Program-made: the position numbers and the translations under genes | Shown: piece by piece, positions 8,064 to 17,357 of the stretch | Layout of the letters: each line of letters begins with the position of its first letter | Position numbering within the stretch: position 1 is the first letter of the stretch | NCBI GenBank assembly: GCA_029850555.1 | Contig: JARCRS010000059.1 | Location: forward strand, 1-47,841 | From: an archaeon | GTDB taxonomy: Archaea; Thermoproteota; Nitrososphaeria; Nitrososphaerales; CADDZS01 | Reading direction: 5' to 3' | Length of the DNA stretch: 47,841 nt | The notes under the pieces: model-generated | Told to the model about the DNA's origin: nothing | The model's database searches: none | What the model saw: only the letters and a program-made list of their open reading frames with translations

Positions 8064-9902
8064 TCAAAAGTAATCAAGCATCCTTGGCCTCTGAGGCGAC
8101 GGCATGTACTCGGGATATTGTATCGGCCGATCCCAATCTTCTAGCATCCAATGCTTGAAAAGGTTCTTTTCTTCATCAGCTGCATTGGTTTTCTTGAATA
8201 TCCTGTTCTCAATTTGGGGCGTCTCTCCAAGAGAAGCTTTCAGAGTTTCGAGATAGCCATCTCTTGAAATGAGAATCGATACGACTTCGCGAGGTTGCTT
8301 ATTTGCGATGTAAAAAGGAAGAGTCGTATAATCAATTCGTAGGTTGTCTACTGCGATGATTTCGTCCCCCGCAGCTAATCCGCATTCATCAGCAGGCGTT
8401 GAGAAAAGCTTCGTAGCGACAATAACTTTTCCAGAATCCGCTTTCAGTTTGATACCAAGATACCCCTTGTTCGAGGAATGCTTTTTCTTCGCGCCTAATT
8501 CCAACCCTGCGTAGCCAAGATATCGCCCATAATCTACTCTTTCGTGACCCCGAACTCGCTTGTCAAAAATTTCTTTTGAAAGACTTTTACCAGCAATCTC
8601 GTTGCAAATCTTTTCAAATTCCTCTTCAGTGTAGCCTCTATTTTCTTTTGCAAAAGTCTCTTCATAGAGCCTCTTCAAGGCGTCATCCAAGCATTTTGCA
8701 TTCTTTGTCGATTTTCTAATTTCCATGTCTATCATCCAGCCAATGACTGCCCCCTGATAGTAGTAAGAGCTGTGTATGTTTGGGCTATTTTCACTAGGGC
8801 GGTAATGTTTGATCCAAGTATCAAAGCTCGATTCTTCTGCGCTTTCGTATTCTGGGCCCGAGAAAAATTTCAATTGGTCTATGTTCACGCAAAATGAATC
8901 CAAGTAATCTGCAACTGAATATATTCCGGATCTTCGAATTATCAAATCGTCATAATAGCTTGTTATTCCCTCGGCAATCCAAAGTGATTTCGTGTAAGTC
9001 TCGGAAGTGTAATTGAACGGACCAAGACCCTTTGGTCTCATTCTCTTTACATTCCATGCGTGAAAAAATTCGTGACTGAAGAGGCTCATGGTTCGTGAGT
9101 ACTCTTGGCTTGGAATCAATCTCAGTCGGGGAGCGATGCAGTGAGTGCTACTAAGATGTTCCAGCCCACCGCCCTTGGAATCCTGATCTGCCCCCGAGAA
9201 ATCTATCAAGAACAAGTATCTCTTGTATGGTATCGTGCCAAAGATCTTCCAAGTGGATTCGACTATTTTCTTCAGATCCGATACAAAGACTTTGGATTCT
9301 ATTGGTTTGGGTCCAAACATCGAGACTTCATGCGTTACCCCTTCGACTAGGAATGAGCTCATCTCTTGGTTTCCTATTTCTATCGGAGAATCAATCAAAA
9401 TGTCAAAGTTTTCTGCATGGAATGACTTCGAACCTGCCTCTTTCATTTTCTCCGAAGGATCAAGCGAGGTTGCGATAACTTTCCACTCCGGATATGGAAC
9501 AATTGTGAGAGTAATGTCATCATTTTCATGGCCCTCCACGTACATGAAAACGCTCGCGCCGTTGATTATACCGTGCCTATTATCGAGGTAACTAGTGTCA
9601 ACCGTGAATTCAAATGCATAGACGCGGTATGTGACTCGAACAGCTGATTTAGAGGAGGTTTCAATAATCCAAGTATTCTTCGAATCCTTGTACGAGCTTA
9701 TAATCTTCGCAGAATCTACTTCAAAGGCTTCAAAGTCGAGCACGTTCCTCGCAAATTCTCTGACTAGATAGGAACCTGGTGTCCAGACAGGCATAACCAG
9801 GCGAAGCTTGTTGCGTGGAGAGGAAGAATTTGGAATAACCATTTCAATTTCGAAATAGTGCTTCTTTGGAGACCCCATCGAAATAGAATATTGAATAGTC
9901 AT
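8064..9902 (-). CDS. M61 family peptidase (glycyl aminopeptidase-like) with PDZ domain
   Basis: A 612-residue cytosolic metallopeptidase. The N-terminal beta domain (about 1-190) contains PVWTPGSYLVREFARNV, typical of M61. The catalytic zinc site is HEFFHAWNVKR (His277, Glu278, His281), with the third ligand at E311 in WIAEGITSYYDDL. A PDZ domain follows at about 475-560 (YLGIKL, then AGDEIIAVDN). M61 enzymes remove N-terminal Gly/Ala from peptides. No signal peptide is visible. It is transcribed away from the small Cys protein gene at 10042 and has a likely TATA (GTAAAATTAG) 20-30 bases before the ATG. Confidence 0.9.
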   Translation of the reverse strand: MTIQYSISMGSPKKHYFEIEMVIPNSSSPRNKLRLVMPVWTPGSYLVREFARNVLDFEAFEVDSAKIISSYKDSKNTWIIETSSKSAVRVTYRVYAFEFTVDTSYLDNRHGIINGASVFMYVEGHENDDITLTIVPYPEWKVIATSLDPSEKMKEAGSKSFHAENFDILIDSPIEIGNQEMSSFLVEGVTHEVSMFGPKPIESKVFVSDLKKIVESTWKIFGTIPYKRYLFLIDFSGADQDSKGGGLEHLSSTHCIAPRLRLIPSQEYSRTMSLFSHEFFHAWNVKRMRPKGLGPFNYTSETYTKSLWIAEGITSYYDDLIIRRSGIYSVADYLDSFCVNIDQLKFFSGPEYESAEESSFDTWIKHYRPSENSPNIHSSYYYQGAVIGWMIDMEIRKSTKNAKCLDDALKRLYEETFAKENRGYTEEEFEKICNEIAGKSLSKEIFDKRVRGHERVDYGRYLGYAGLELGAKKKHSSNKGYLGIKLKADSGKVIVATKLFSTPADECGLAAGDEIIAVDNLRIDYTTLPFYIANKQPREVVSILISRDGYLETLKASLGETPQIENRIFKKTNAADEEKNLFKHWMLEDWDRPIQYPEYMPSPQRPRMLDYF

Positions 9903-9981
9903 AAAGGAAATTCAAACTAATTTTACAAAGCGAAGATATGCAAGTCTTTCCATGGGTCGTGGATCCCTTTGCGGTACTTTC

Positions 9982-9997
9982 TATCGGAAGCCCGATA
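9982..9997. promoter_or_regulatory. Inverted repeat between diverging genes, possible operator
   Basis: TATCGG, then AAGC, then CCGATA: a perfect 6-bp inverted repeat in the 139-base gap between the M61 gene and the small Cys protein gene. Its place in a divergent promoter suits a regulator site; function is inferred. Confidence 0.3.
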
Positions 9998-10041
9998 CAT
10001 TTTTGAGCTGAATATGTAATTTTGATTTCTAATAGAAAACA

Positions 10042-10317
10042 ATGCCTCTTTTCTGCCCGTTTTGTCATGCAGCTGAAGCCGAAAGAGTGCAAGCAATCGA
10101 TGAGAATGGAAAGGAAATTGTCTTGGTCATGTTTGACTGTCCATTCTTCATCAGAATGGAGGTTTCACGGTTGGAATCTGAAGAAAAGGCACAACAGTTT
10201 CTGAACGAATGGAGAAACAAGGAAGGTGACAACTGGCTGGGTAGAATAGGACCGATTTTGAGAGACCGCGAAAAGAAAAACATCGAACGATATTCCTCAA
10301 GAGTTGCAGCGGAATAA
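10042..10317 (+). CDS. Small CxxC protein, function unknown
   Basis: 91 residues beginning MPLFCPFCHAAEAERV, so a CPFC knuckle sits at residues 5-8, with one further Cys at 33 (FDCPFF). That is three Cys, so a full zinc ribbon would need a His or dimer formation. The rest is charged and helical. A TATA-like AATATGTAAT lies 22-31 bases before the ATG, consistent with a leaderless message. I do not recognise the family; nucleic-acid binding would fit the shape, but that is inference. Confidence 0.65.
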   Translation: MPLFCPFCHAAEAERVQAIDENGKEIVLVMFDCPFFIRMEVSRLESEEKAQQFLNEWRNKEGDNWLGRIGPILRDREKKNIERYSSRVAAE

Positions 10318-10379
10318 ACTCCTTCTGTTCTAGCCCTATTCCTCCGATTTCCGAAAAACTTTCGAAGGCCGAGATGCTT

Positions 10380-10588
10380 GATGGATTTGGTTTTTTTGAA
10401 TACACAATTTTCAAAGAGCAATTCCTCCTTCAGCTCGAATTCAAGTTTTTTTTACTTTCACTGTAGCAATTGCTTATCCTGCGCCTGTGTGGAAATACTA
10501 TCTAGGGCCCTTCAAATACCATCTATCAATTCCAATGATATCTCTCCATCCCTAACTAAATCGTAAAGTGGATCAAACAATTGCTTTA
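10380..10588 (-). pseudogene. Possible decayed reading frame
   Basis: On the minus strand one frame reads like protein across three in-frame stops: KQLFDPLYDLVRDGEIS, then LELIDGI, stop, RALDSISTQAQDKQLLQ, stop, Lys, stop, KKLEFELKEELLFE. The composition is acidic, helical and coiled-coil-like. No start codon or homology is evident, so chance is possible. Confidence 0.25.
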
Positions 10589-10625
10589 TTCGAAATTATA
10601 GACACAGCTTGCAAATTATTCTCCG

Positions 10626-10634
10626 TATAAAAGG
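10626..10634 (+). promoter_or_regulatory. Strong TATA-like box
   Basis: TATAAAAGG is one of the best TATA matches in the window. It lies 36-44 bases before the ATG at 10670, ahead of a frame that is now interrupted. Confidence 0.45.
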
Positions 10635-10669
10635 GAAGTATTTAACGCAAATCAAGAAGAAGTTAGGGC

Positions 10670-11077
10670 ATGAGAAATCACAAGGAATTAGCTAGCAAAC
10701 AATGGCTTTTTTTGCAACAGCTGTATGCAGAGCTAATAGGGGGGATTAGTTAGATAAGAGAAATAATAATCAAAACAATCGCTTTTCCGTCAAGTATCTA
10801 CAATCCCAGCAAAGGAGAAGACAATAAGGAGACGATGTTTAGAGCAGCAAATTATAACAAAGAATGTCTGTTTGTTAGGGTACATCCAGAGCTTGCCAAT
10901 CCAAGGCATTAAATGGAGAGTACTGGTCCAGCGAAAGTTAGAACAAGAGCAGAAAAATGCGTCGTTCAAAAGAATCACTTTGCCAAGTACCTTACGGGCC
11001 CAAATTACTATCAAACGGTACTGTTTAACTCGTTTGGGAACATGAGAGTCCAGGAGAGACTAAAAAAAGCAGATTAG
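10670..11077 (+). pseudogene. Possible decayed gene, one frame broken by two stop codons
   Basis: From an ATG at 10670 a single frame runs 135 codons to a TAG at 11075, broken only by TAG (10751) and TAA (10910). The pieces read like protein: MRNHKELASKQWLFLQQLY, then FPSSIYNPSKGEDNKETMF and YNKECLFVRVHPELANPRH, then, from an ATG at 10913, MESTGPAKVRTRAEKCVV and FAKYLTGPNYYQTVLFNS. The last part could be a free-standing 54-residue ORF. A strong TATA box precedes the frame. No homology is recognised. Other frames here are also fairly open, so this is tentative. Confidence 0.3.
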
Positions 11078-11119
11078 ACGCATCAAACGTTTTACGCGTT
11101 GCCAGATTTGTAGATTACA

Positions 11120-13240
11120 ATGCCCGTTGAATCTGAGAAAGGAACTTTGAAACCCAATAGGCTCATTATGCAAAAGAGTCCCTATCTCCTTGAACATGCT
11201 TACAATCCTGTTGATTGGTATCCTTGGGGAGATGAAGCATTTCAAAAGGCAAAGAAAGAGAACAAACCCATCTTTTTGAGTATTGGTTACTCTTCTTGCC
11301 ACTGGTGCCACATATTCAGAAAGGAATCCTTGGAAGATCCCGATATTGCAGGTTTTCTGAATTCCAATTTCGTGCCTATCAAAGTCGACCGTGAAGAAAG
11401 ACCGGACGTTGATGAGATTTACATGAAGGCTGTTACGTCGATGACCGGTTCCGGCGGTTGGCCCCTGAACGTATTCCTCACTCCTTCGTTAGAACCGTTC
11501 TACGGAGGGACCTACTTTCCCCCGATAGCAAGCCACGGCCTTCCTTCGTTTCGAACAGTCCTCAAAGGAATCTCGGACGCTTGGAATTCAGACAGGGAAA
11601 AGATTCTCGAGTCTGGATTGCAAATGAAGGAAGCCCTTAACGACCTCTACACCGCAAAAGAGTTAGAAAAGAAAATTGACGAATCAATCTTTGATCTTTG
11701 CTTTAGTGAACTAAGTTCCATTTTCGATCAAAAATACGGCGGTTTTGGCGGGGCTCCCAAATTTCCATCCCCTTCAAATTTGTTCTTCCTTCTCCGTTAT
11801 CACAAAAGGACAGGAACTAAAGCGCCCCTCTTGATGGTCACGAAAACTTTGGATCATATGGGCTCGGGAGGAATTCATGATCATGTCGGAGGTGGCTTCC
11901 ACCGCTACTCAACCGATAGTGAATGGCTAATTCCGCATTTCGAGAAAATGCTGTACGACAATGCGCTTCTTTCGCTCGTTTACACTGAAACTTATCTTAC
12001 TACCAAAGATGAATTTTACAAAGGAATTTCGGAAGAAACTCTTGACTGGGTTTTGATAGAGATGAGGTCCAAAGAGGGTGGTTTCTTATCAGCGCAAGAC
12101 GCCGATAGCTCGGAAGGCGAAGGATCTTACTACCTTTGGAATAGACCTGATGTACTATCTGCGCTTTCACAAAATTCTAAACAGGATGACAAGGCTCTTG
12201 AAAAAACTGCGCAAATCGTGTGCAAATATTTCGGTATAACCGAAGAGGGTAATTTCGAGGAAAAATCCATTCTCACCGCTTCAAGGGAAAACCTAGAAAG
12301 TATCTCAAAACAATACTCGGTCAACTCAAGTGAGTTACAATCAATCATAAGAGAAGCAAAGATTGCGATGCGTGAGTTTCGAGCGAAACGAGACAAACCA
12401 TCGACCGATGATAAAGTGCTCGTGAGCTGGAACGGACTCATGATTTCAGCGATGTCAAAGGCATATCAGGCCTTTGGAAGAGAGGATTATCTTTTAGCTG
12501 CAAAAGCCTCAGCCAATTTCATTTTGACTAAGCTTTGCGAGTCAAGGAATGGGAAATTTTCCAAGCTGATTCATAGGTACAGAGATGGCGACGCCAAAGT
12601 TGAGGGCTTGCTTGAAGATTATGCATACTTGGTCAATGGACTCTTAGATCTCTATGAATCTGATTTTGAGTTACTCTTCCTCAAGGCTGGAATCGAGTTA
12701 GCTGAAACAATGATAGAGCAATTTTTTGATGAGAAGAATGGAGGTTTCTTCTTTACAGGCGCAAACACAAGCGATCTTATCGCAAGACCAAAGGAGGGAT
12801 TTGACGGAGCTCTTCCTTCGGCAAACTCAATGGCGGTTCTGGCTCTGTTTAGACTAGGGCAGATTACAGGGAGGCAAGAGTTTGCTAACAAAGCCGAATC
12901 TACAGTGAGATGCTTCTCTCAAAAAATTGAGAGTCAGCCATCAGCATTCGCTTTCATGCTTTCGGCAGTGTCATTCGGGCTGGGCAGACCAAAAGAGATC
13001 GTTTTTTCTGGGCAAAAGGATTCCGAGGAACTGGCAGATCTGCTCAAGAGTCTTCGAACTCAATTCCTTCCAGATTCCGTCGTGATACTAGCAGATGAAA
13101 AGGCGACACTTCTGACGCCGCTGGTTGAAGGAAGAATTGCTAGGCCAGGAGACCGACCTAAAGTCTTTGTATGTAGCGGAAACGTCTGCAAACTACCTGT
13201 GACGAACAAACAGGATCTTTTAGCTGCCGTTGCAGGTTAA
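11120..13240 (+). CDS. DUF255 thioredoxin-domain protein (YyaL / SSP411 family)
   Basis: 706 residues of the YyaL/SPATA20 type. The N-terminal thioredoxin-like domain has the family signature [18 protein letters not shown] (about 20-37), a CHWC active site (60-63), [14 protein letters not shown] and [13 protein letters not shown]. The rest is an (alpha/alpha)6 barrel resembling N-acylglucosamine 2-epimerases, including [14 protein letters not shown] and [10 protein letters not shown]. The length is normal for the family. The biochemical function is not settled; a redox or sugar-modifying role has been proposed. It stands alone, with 42 bases between the preceding decayed frame and its ATG. 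Confidence 0.9.
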   Translation: MPVESEKGTLKPNRLIMQKSPYLLEHAYNPVDWYPWGDEAFQKAKKENKPIFLSIGYSSCHWCHIFRKESLEDPDIAGFLNSNFVPIKVDREERPDVDEIYMKAVTSMTGSGGWPLNVFLTPSLEPFYGGTYFPPIASHGLPSFRTVLKGISDAWNSDREKILESGLQMKEALNDLYTAKELEKKIDESIFDLCFSELSSIFDQKYGGFGGAPKFPSPSNLFFLLRYHKRTGTKAPLLMVTKTLDHMGSGGIHDHVGGGFHRYSTDSEWLIPHFEKMLYDNALLSLVYTETYLTTKDEFYKGISEETLDWVLIEMRSKEGGFLSAQDADSSEGEGSYYLWNRPDVLSALSQNSKQDDKALEKTAQIVCKYFGITEEGNFEEKSILTASRENLESISKQYSVNSSELQSIIREAKIAMREFRAKRDKPSTDDKVLVSWNGLMISAMSKAYQAFGREDYLLAAKASANFILTKLCESRNGKFSKLIHRYRDGDAKVEGLLEDYAYLVNGLLDLYESDFELLFLKAGIELAETMIEQFFDEKNGGFFFTGANTSDLIARPKEGFDGALPSANSMAVLALFRLGQITGRQEFANKAESTVRCFSQKIESQPSAFAFMLSAVSFGLGRPKEIVFSGQKDSEELADLLKSLRTQFLPDSVVILADEKATLLTPLVEGRIARPGDRPKVFVCSGNVCKLPVTNKQDLLAAVAG

Positions 13241-13543
13241 GCTGCATTTAGGCGGGATTTTCAATCTCAGTTTTTTAGCAGCTGCATTTATATCGTAAAA
13301 TTTCGAACTATCATATTCTAAATGCCGAAAATTAAGGCTGAAGACGGGACCCAGAGATTACAAGGTTTTATCAGATAGTTGAAAAACCTTCATACTTTGA
13401 TTGAGATAATATCATTTTATAGGTAGAATATGCGTTGAAAAAAGATCAGATATCGGCCATCAAATTCTACGGCAGCAACTCGTCAATTAAGCTAAGCTTG
13501 ATGTGAATTGCTTTCGACTTTTCCCTCTAAAAGAGGCAAAACC
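13241..13543. other. Non-coding gap: T-run, TATA box, very short leaderless ORF
   Basis: A TTTTTT run at 13271-13276, 31 bases after the preceding stop, may end that transcript. AGCTGCATTTA occurs twice, at 13240-13250 and 13280-13290. ATTTATATC at 13286-13294 is a TATA-like box 28-36 bases before an ATG at 13322 that opens only 18 codons (MPKIKAEDGTQRLQGFIR). This could be a leader peptide or the start of a small RNA. Confidence 0.3.
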
Positions 13544-15151
13544 ATGAAACGAAACAAGAAACAGCGACGGTCAAAATCCAAAATGCAGGCATCAAAGTAC
13601 TCGGGTAATAACTCAGTCTCATCGAACCGATCCGCAGCTTCAGTCAAGAGTATGGAGAAGCAAGAGGTCAGAGTCAAGCTGAGCTCTGGGATTATGGAGG
13701 AGCTAATGGATAAGGCATACATCAGCGTTTATGATCCTTTCCGGGAACTTATTGCAAATAGTTACGATGCGAATGCCTACAAAGTAAGGATAGAGATTGA
13801 AGACGAACATGGCTGTTACGTCGATGACGATGGCTATGGAATTTCCGATTTCAATTCATTCCTAACAAAAGGAATGACAGAAAAGCGCACAACGCAGGGA
13901 ACTTCGGAATCGGGTCGTGCCCTTATCGGCGAGAAAGGGTTAGGTTTCTTATCGGTATTCAAGATCGCAAAGGAAGTTGATGTTTATTCTCGCCCGGGGC
14001 CACAGACCTGGCACGTTCACTTGACAGATGAAATAATTCGAAACTCAATAGACAATGGAGTTCCAATACCGGTAGAGGATGCTGGCGACTTTCTAACGTA
14101 TGGAACAAGAGTTTACCTACGTAAGCTTAAGAAATCATTTAGCGTCGCAAAGTTGTATGAATATGTCTCTGTGGCTTTCTCACCTATTCTTACTTGGCAG
14201 TTTAGGATACTTGTTAATGGGAACGAAGCAATTGCTCCCGAGCCTCCTGCAGGAATTCTGCATGAAAAATCCGGAGAAGGCTATCAGATATCTCTTGTTG
14301 ACCCTTACAAAGTTGAAGACAGAAAGCCGGTGAGATTTTACAATCGAGGCGTTCTAGTCAAGAGGGAGGTAATCGCACGAAGACCGACACTTACCGGATT
14401 CGTCAATACTGACCTTACCCTTGTAACTGGAAGAGGCGCATACGTTGAAGATGACCAGTATCATAAATTCAAAAAGGCGCTCGATTCGTTTGTTGATGGT
14501 ATTCCTGACACTCCACACTATTCGAATGTCTTGGTTCAGAAATCACTTAACAAGCTCGCCCGAGTTCTCGAGAAGGCGCTTTCAACAGTAGACATACCGT
14601 TGCCCGTGGAATACAAGATCGTGAATGAACAACAGCTAGCGCAAGCGCCTTTTCAAGTAGATCTTCCAAAGAAAATGAAAGAAAAGATCAAACAAATCAA
14701 GATCATAACCGGGACTCCGAGACTTCCAAGGGAAGTACGGGCTGCAAAAACAACATTCGGAACCGTAAAAGAGGCTCAGCTCAGTCCTTCTGATCTTCCA
14801 GTGATGACGACCTCGGATTCCATCATTCTCAATCTCTCACATCCACATATCTCGCAATTAGCGACTATTCCGGGAACATACAGAGACCTAACTTTGATGA
14901 CCTTTGTCGCTGAAGGGTTTGTGGATCTTCTTGGGACAAGAAACAAAGAAGAATACAAGGAGATGACTGACAAAGTGGTAAGAGAGATGTTGAAGCTCTA
15001 TGGTCAAGAGATAAAGCAGACAAGCACCCAAGAGAAGAAACTTGCGAACTCTCGACAGGCCGACCAAGCTGCTTCAGCGCAGGAACCTCAGGAAGAACCG
15101 ATGGAGACTCCTTTACCTGCGAGTTCGGTCTCTTCGGAAAGTCATGAGTAA
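13544..15151 (+). CDS. Stand-alone GHKL (Hsp90/MORC-like) ATPase
   Basis: 535 residues. A basic, low-complexity N terminus (about 1-40) is followed by a GHKL ATP-binding domain: N-box ELIANSYDANA (Glu68, Asn72), G1 box DDDGYGIS (95-101) and G2 box GEKGLGFLS (129-137). A transducer-like region follows, then a mixed alpha/beta region and an acidic Ser/Pro-rich tail. There is no histidine-kinase dimerisation domain, no MutL or topoisomerase C-terminal part and no membrane helix. The frame is open from a TTG at 13508, but the ATG at 13544 has AAGAGG seven bases ahead and was chosen. Neighbours give no clear role. Relatives include MORC-type and anti-phage ATPases; a defence or chaperone role is only a hypothesis. 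Confidence 0.8.
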   Translation: MKRNKKQRRSKSKMQASKYSGNNSVSSNRSAASVKSMEKQEVRVKLSSGIMEELMDKAYISVYDPFRELIANSYDANAYKVRIEIEDEHGCYVDDDGYGISDFNSFLTKGMTEKRTTQGTSESGRALIGEKGLGFLSVFKIAKEVDVYSRPGPQTWHVHLTDEIIRNSIDNGVPIPVEDAGDFLTYGTRVYLRKLKKSFSVAKLYEYVSVAFSPILTWQFRILVNGNEAIAPEPPAGILHEKSGEGYQISLVDPYKVEDRKPVRFYNRGVLVKREVIARRPTLTGFVNTDLTLVTGRGAYVEDDQYHKFKKALDSFVDGIPDTPHYSNVLVQKSLNKLARVLEKALSTVDIPLPVEYKIVNEQQLAQAPFQVDLPKKMKEKIKQIKIITGTPRLPREVRAAKTTFGTVKEAQLSPSDLPVMTTSDSIILNLSHPHISQLATIPGTYRDLTLMTFVAEGFVDLLGTRNKEEYKEMTDKVVREMLKLYGQEIKQTSTQEKKLANSRQADQAASAQEPQEEPMETPLPASSVSSESHE

Positions 15152-15219
15152 GAAATTAAAACAGAAGATAGACTGCACCTCCTCTTTCTAACTTCTTAGA
15201 GAAGGATCATCGTCTCTTG

Positions 15220-16386
15220 TCACGGAGCACTACTGCCGACTCTTTGCGGATATGTTGTGTTTACCCACTGATTGATAAAGAAGGACCAATCGTAAGGCGT
15301 GGTCTCAAGAGCTTGAGTAACGGTCCCCGGCTCAAGAGTGTAGGTTTTGTTCAACCCATAGATACATAATCCAAGCATGTTCGAAGGCGATGGTACTTGT
15401 CCCTCACCTGCCAGTTTCACGTACTGTTGAAACGCAATAATTGCGTTTGAAATATTCTCTCCGAGCGGAAAGTGATTCGTGGTATTAGGACCATACCAAT
15501 CTGGTATCTCGTATAAAACCGGTGCTAGGCTGTACTCGGAAATGACTTGTATTTCGTTATCGACATACTGGACGTACTGGGCTTGGTTAGTTCGATCTGA
15601 TTCAAAAAACATAGGAGAAATAAAATTTACAAGCTTTGTCACGTTTTGAAAGTAATTTTTATCCCAAGCCCACAACTGTCCATAAGCAACCGATTGATAC
15701 ACGTTCATGTTATTCGCTCCTAGAAGCATTCCAGGCGCAGACTGACTAATCGAAGCTCGGAAATCTTGGAGCATGCTTAGAAACTGAGGACTGTCATTTG
15801 GGACCGGTTCGATGTCAACCAAAATGCCATCGAATCCAGCCTTGTATAGTGAAGTGACAGTCTCGCTTATTCCATAGTTAGTAAAATTTCCTAACAGTGT
15901 GTTCGGATCCGTTTGAGTACCGACCCACGCCACGTATTGGAAGGAATGAGCGCCGGCCATTGTATCAAATCTCAGTATAAGGCTCGTGTCGAGACTGAAA
16001 TTGTCGTAGAGAGCTCCGTCGGAATTTAAATTTGGCAGATTGAAGAAAAGGTAGGTAACATTCGACGCGATCAGATGTTGCACCAAATATGAGAATTGAG
16101 AGTCACTCCATTCCATCATGTCGATCGGAGTAGTCAGAAAATAACCATTAGCCTTCATGACACGGGGATCTAATTTTACAGTCTCCGTAGTACTCGGGTC
16201 TATACCAGGGCTCGTAGTTGTGGTTGTAGAACCGATGATAGGTCCTCCAGAATCCGAAGACGATGTATTGCTCGTGGTCGTTGAAAACTGGCCCCGAGTG
16301 GGCTGATTGGGGATCATCAACGTTGACGAGACCGCTATGATGATAAGAAATAATGCCACTAAAGCAAAAACTGCTGAATGCTTCAT
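15220..16386 (-). CDS. Secreted GH18-like TIM-barrel protein
   Basis: 388 residues: an N-terminal membrane anchor or signal (about 5-25), a Ser/Thr-rich stalk (about 34-68), then a barrel. The segment GFDGILVDIEP (185-194) matches the GH18 active-site strand DGxDxDxE, keeping the first Asp (D186), D191 and the acid/base Glu (E193), but with Leu at the middle Asp. Other strands are recognisable (YVAWVG, LLGANN, PVLYEIPDWYG). GH18 covers chitinases, related N-acetylglucosaminidases and sugar-binding relatives. It faces outward and is likely to act on an extracellular glycan. It converges on the GHKL gene, 68 bases away. Confidence 0.7.
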   Translation of the reverse strand: MKHSAVFALVALFLIIIAVSSTLMIPNQPTRGQFSTTTSNTSSSDSGGPIIGSTTTTTSPGIDPSTTETVKLDPRVMKANGYFLTTPIDMMEWSDSQFSYLVQHLIASNVTYLFFNLPNLNSDGALYDNFSLDTSLILRFDTMAGAHSFQYVAWVGTQTDPNTLLGNFTNYGISETVTSLYKAGFDGILVDIEPVPNDSPQFLSMLQDFRASISQSAPGMLLGANNMNVYQSVAYGQLWAWDKNYFQNVTKLVNFISPMFFESDRTNQAQYVQYVDNEIQVISEYSLAPVLYEIPDWYGPNTTNHFPLGENISNAIIAFQQYVKLAGEGQVPSPSNMLGLCIYGLNKTYTLEPGTVTQALETTPYDWSFFINQWVNTTYPQRVGSSAP

Positions 16387-16613
16387 CTACTTTTCATTTC
16401 TTTTTTGAATGAAAGATCAAACCGCCCGAAAAGAAACCGACGGATAGTCGAGCGCTATTCCAAACACACATTAGATTTGATGATATTTATGGAGAATAGG
16501 ATTTGAATCAGTGATGGAATACCTAGAACGGTGATACAGCGATGGTGCAAATAAGCGCTCCCTGGGAGAAAGGATCGTCATTGGAACTTATGAGCGAGGA
16601 GATTTATGACACA

Positions 16614-16994
16614 TTAAGGCGAAGGTTCGATAGATTCGAGCAAAGGGACGGTGCCATCTTCCTTTTTGACAGCTTTGGGAGAACCGGTAAGAAGAGCCTC
16701 AGCATCTTCTACAGCCGACAGTTCCAAAATGGTCTCGTTTAGATATTTCAATGGATCCACTTTTGTTACGCCACTCTGCCTGTCGCTTTCCTTCACGACA
16801 GTTTTCACGAGTTCGAATCCTCTTGGGCCTGCTCGAAATATCTTTTCCTCGTTTGCTGTTTCACAGTACATGAAACTGTTGCTTTGCAGTTTTTCAAGAT
16901 GGTCGATCAGATATGCTTTCGATACTAAACTATCAAGGCGATCCTCCAAGTTTGCCCACTCGGAAGTTGCTGATTTCTGCCTCGGTAGTTTCAT
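16614..16994 (-). CDS. Small protein, possibly winged-helix regulator-like
   Basis: 126 residues, charged, with no membrane segment. The part SKAYLIDHLEKLQSNSF, then a short hairpin, then FRAGPRGFELVKTV resembles the last two helices and wing of archaeal winged-helix proteins (YLxxL, then TxKG), but the match is loose. A long frame is also open on the opposite strand; I favour this one because of a GAGGG ribosome-binding site six bases before the ATG and a strong TATA box 27-36 bases before it. It sits between the two GH18/GT2 genes and might regulate them; that is inference. Confidence 0.6.
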   Translation of the reverse strand: MKLPRQKSATSEWANLEDRLDSLVSKAYLIDHLEKLQSNSFMYCETANEEKIFRAGPRGFELVKTVVKESDRQSGVTKVDPLKYLNETILELSAVEDAEALLTGSPKAVKKEDGTVPLLESIEPSP

Positions 16995-17020
16995 GAGTTA
17001 CCCTCGTATACAGAGAGATT

Positions 17021-17030
17021 GTATATAAGG
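17021..17030 (-). promoter_or_regulatory. TATA box for the gene at 16614-16994
   Basis: CCTTATATAC on the minus strand, 27-36 bases before the ATG. The spacing suits a message with little or no leader. Confidence 0.55.
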
Positions 17031-17357
17031 GTCGTAGAGGCGTGATACGACTAGAAGTTAGCGAATTTTTTTTCACTTTTTGACGTGATTTTTCTCGCAC
17101 AAATTCACTCGGAAAGAAGTGAAACCCTTTTTGGGTTCAAATGCGTCTTTGAAACTTCTTGGAGTTAGTCAAATTCCTCCTTTCTGAGTAGCACATCTTC
17201 CGTTTTCGTGCACTCAACAAGTGGAAAAAAATAACATGATTTTCTTCTAGTAAATGCTGAGGAACCAACTTTCCATTCTCATTATTTAGGCAACAAATTT
17301 GTCTCGATATGAGAAGAGAACGAATATACTTGCTCGCGTTTAAAACCTGACCCAGAC
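17031..17357. other. Gap with tandem hairpins upstream of the glycosyltransferase
   Basis: Two adjoining inverted repeats: TTCACT (17104-17109) with AGTGAA (17118-17123), and AACCC (17123-17127) with GGGTT (17133-17137) around a T5 loop. An eight-T run lies just before them, near 17064. GAATATACTT near 17319-17328 is a TATA-like element about 30-39 bases before the glycosyltransferase ATG. No coding potential is apparent. Confidence 0.35.

Noticed and set aside
10790-11014. 74-residue minus-strand frame
   Set aside because: Cys- and Phe-rich composition without domain character; the plus-strand frame over the same bases reads more like protein.
16651-17028. 125-residue plus-strand frame opposite the gene at 16614-16994
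   Set aside because: No ribosome-binding site or TATA box; the minus-strand gene has both.
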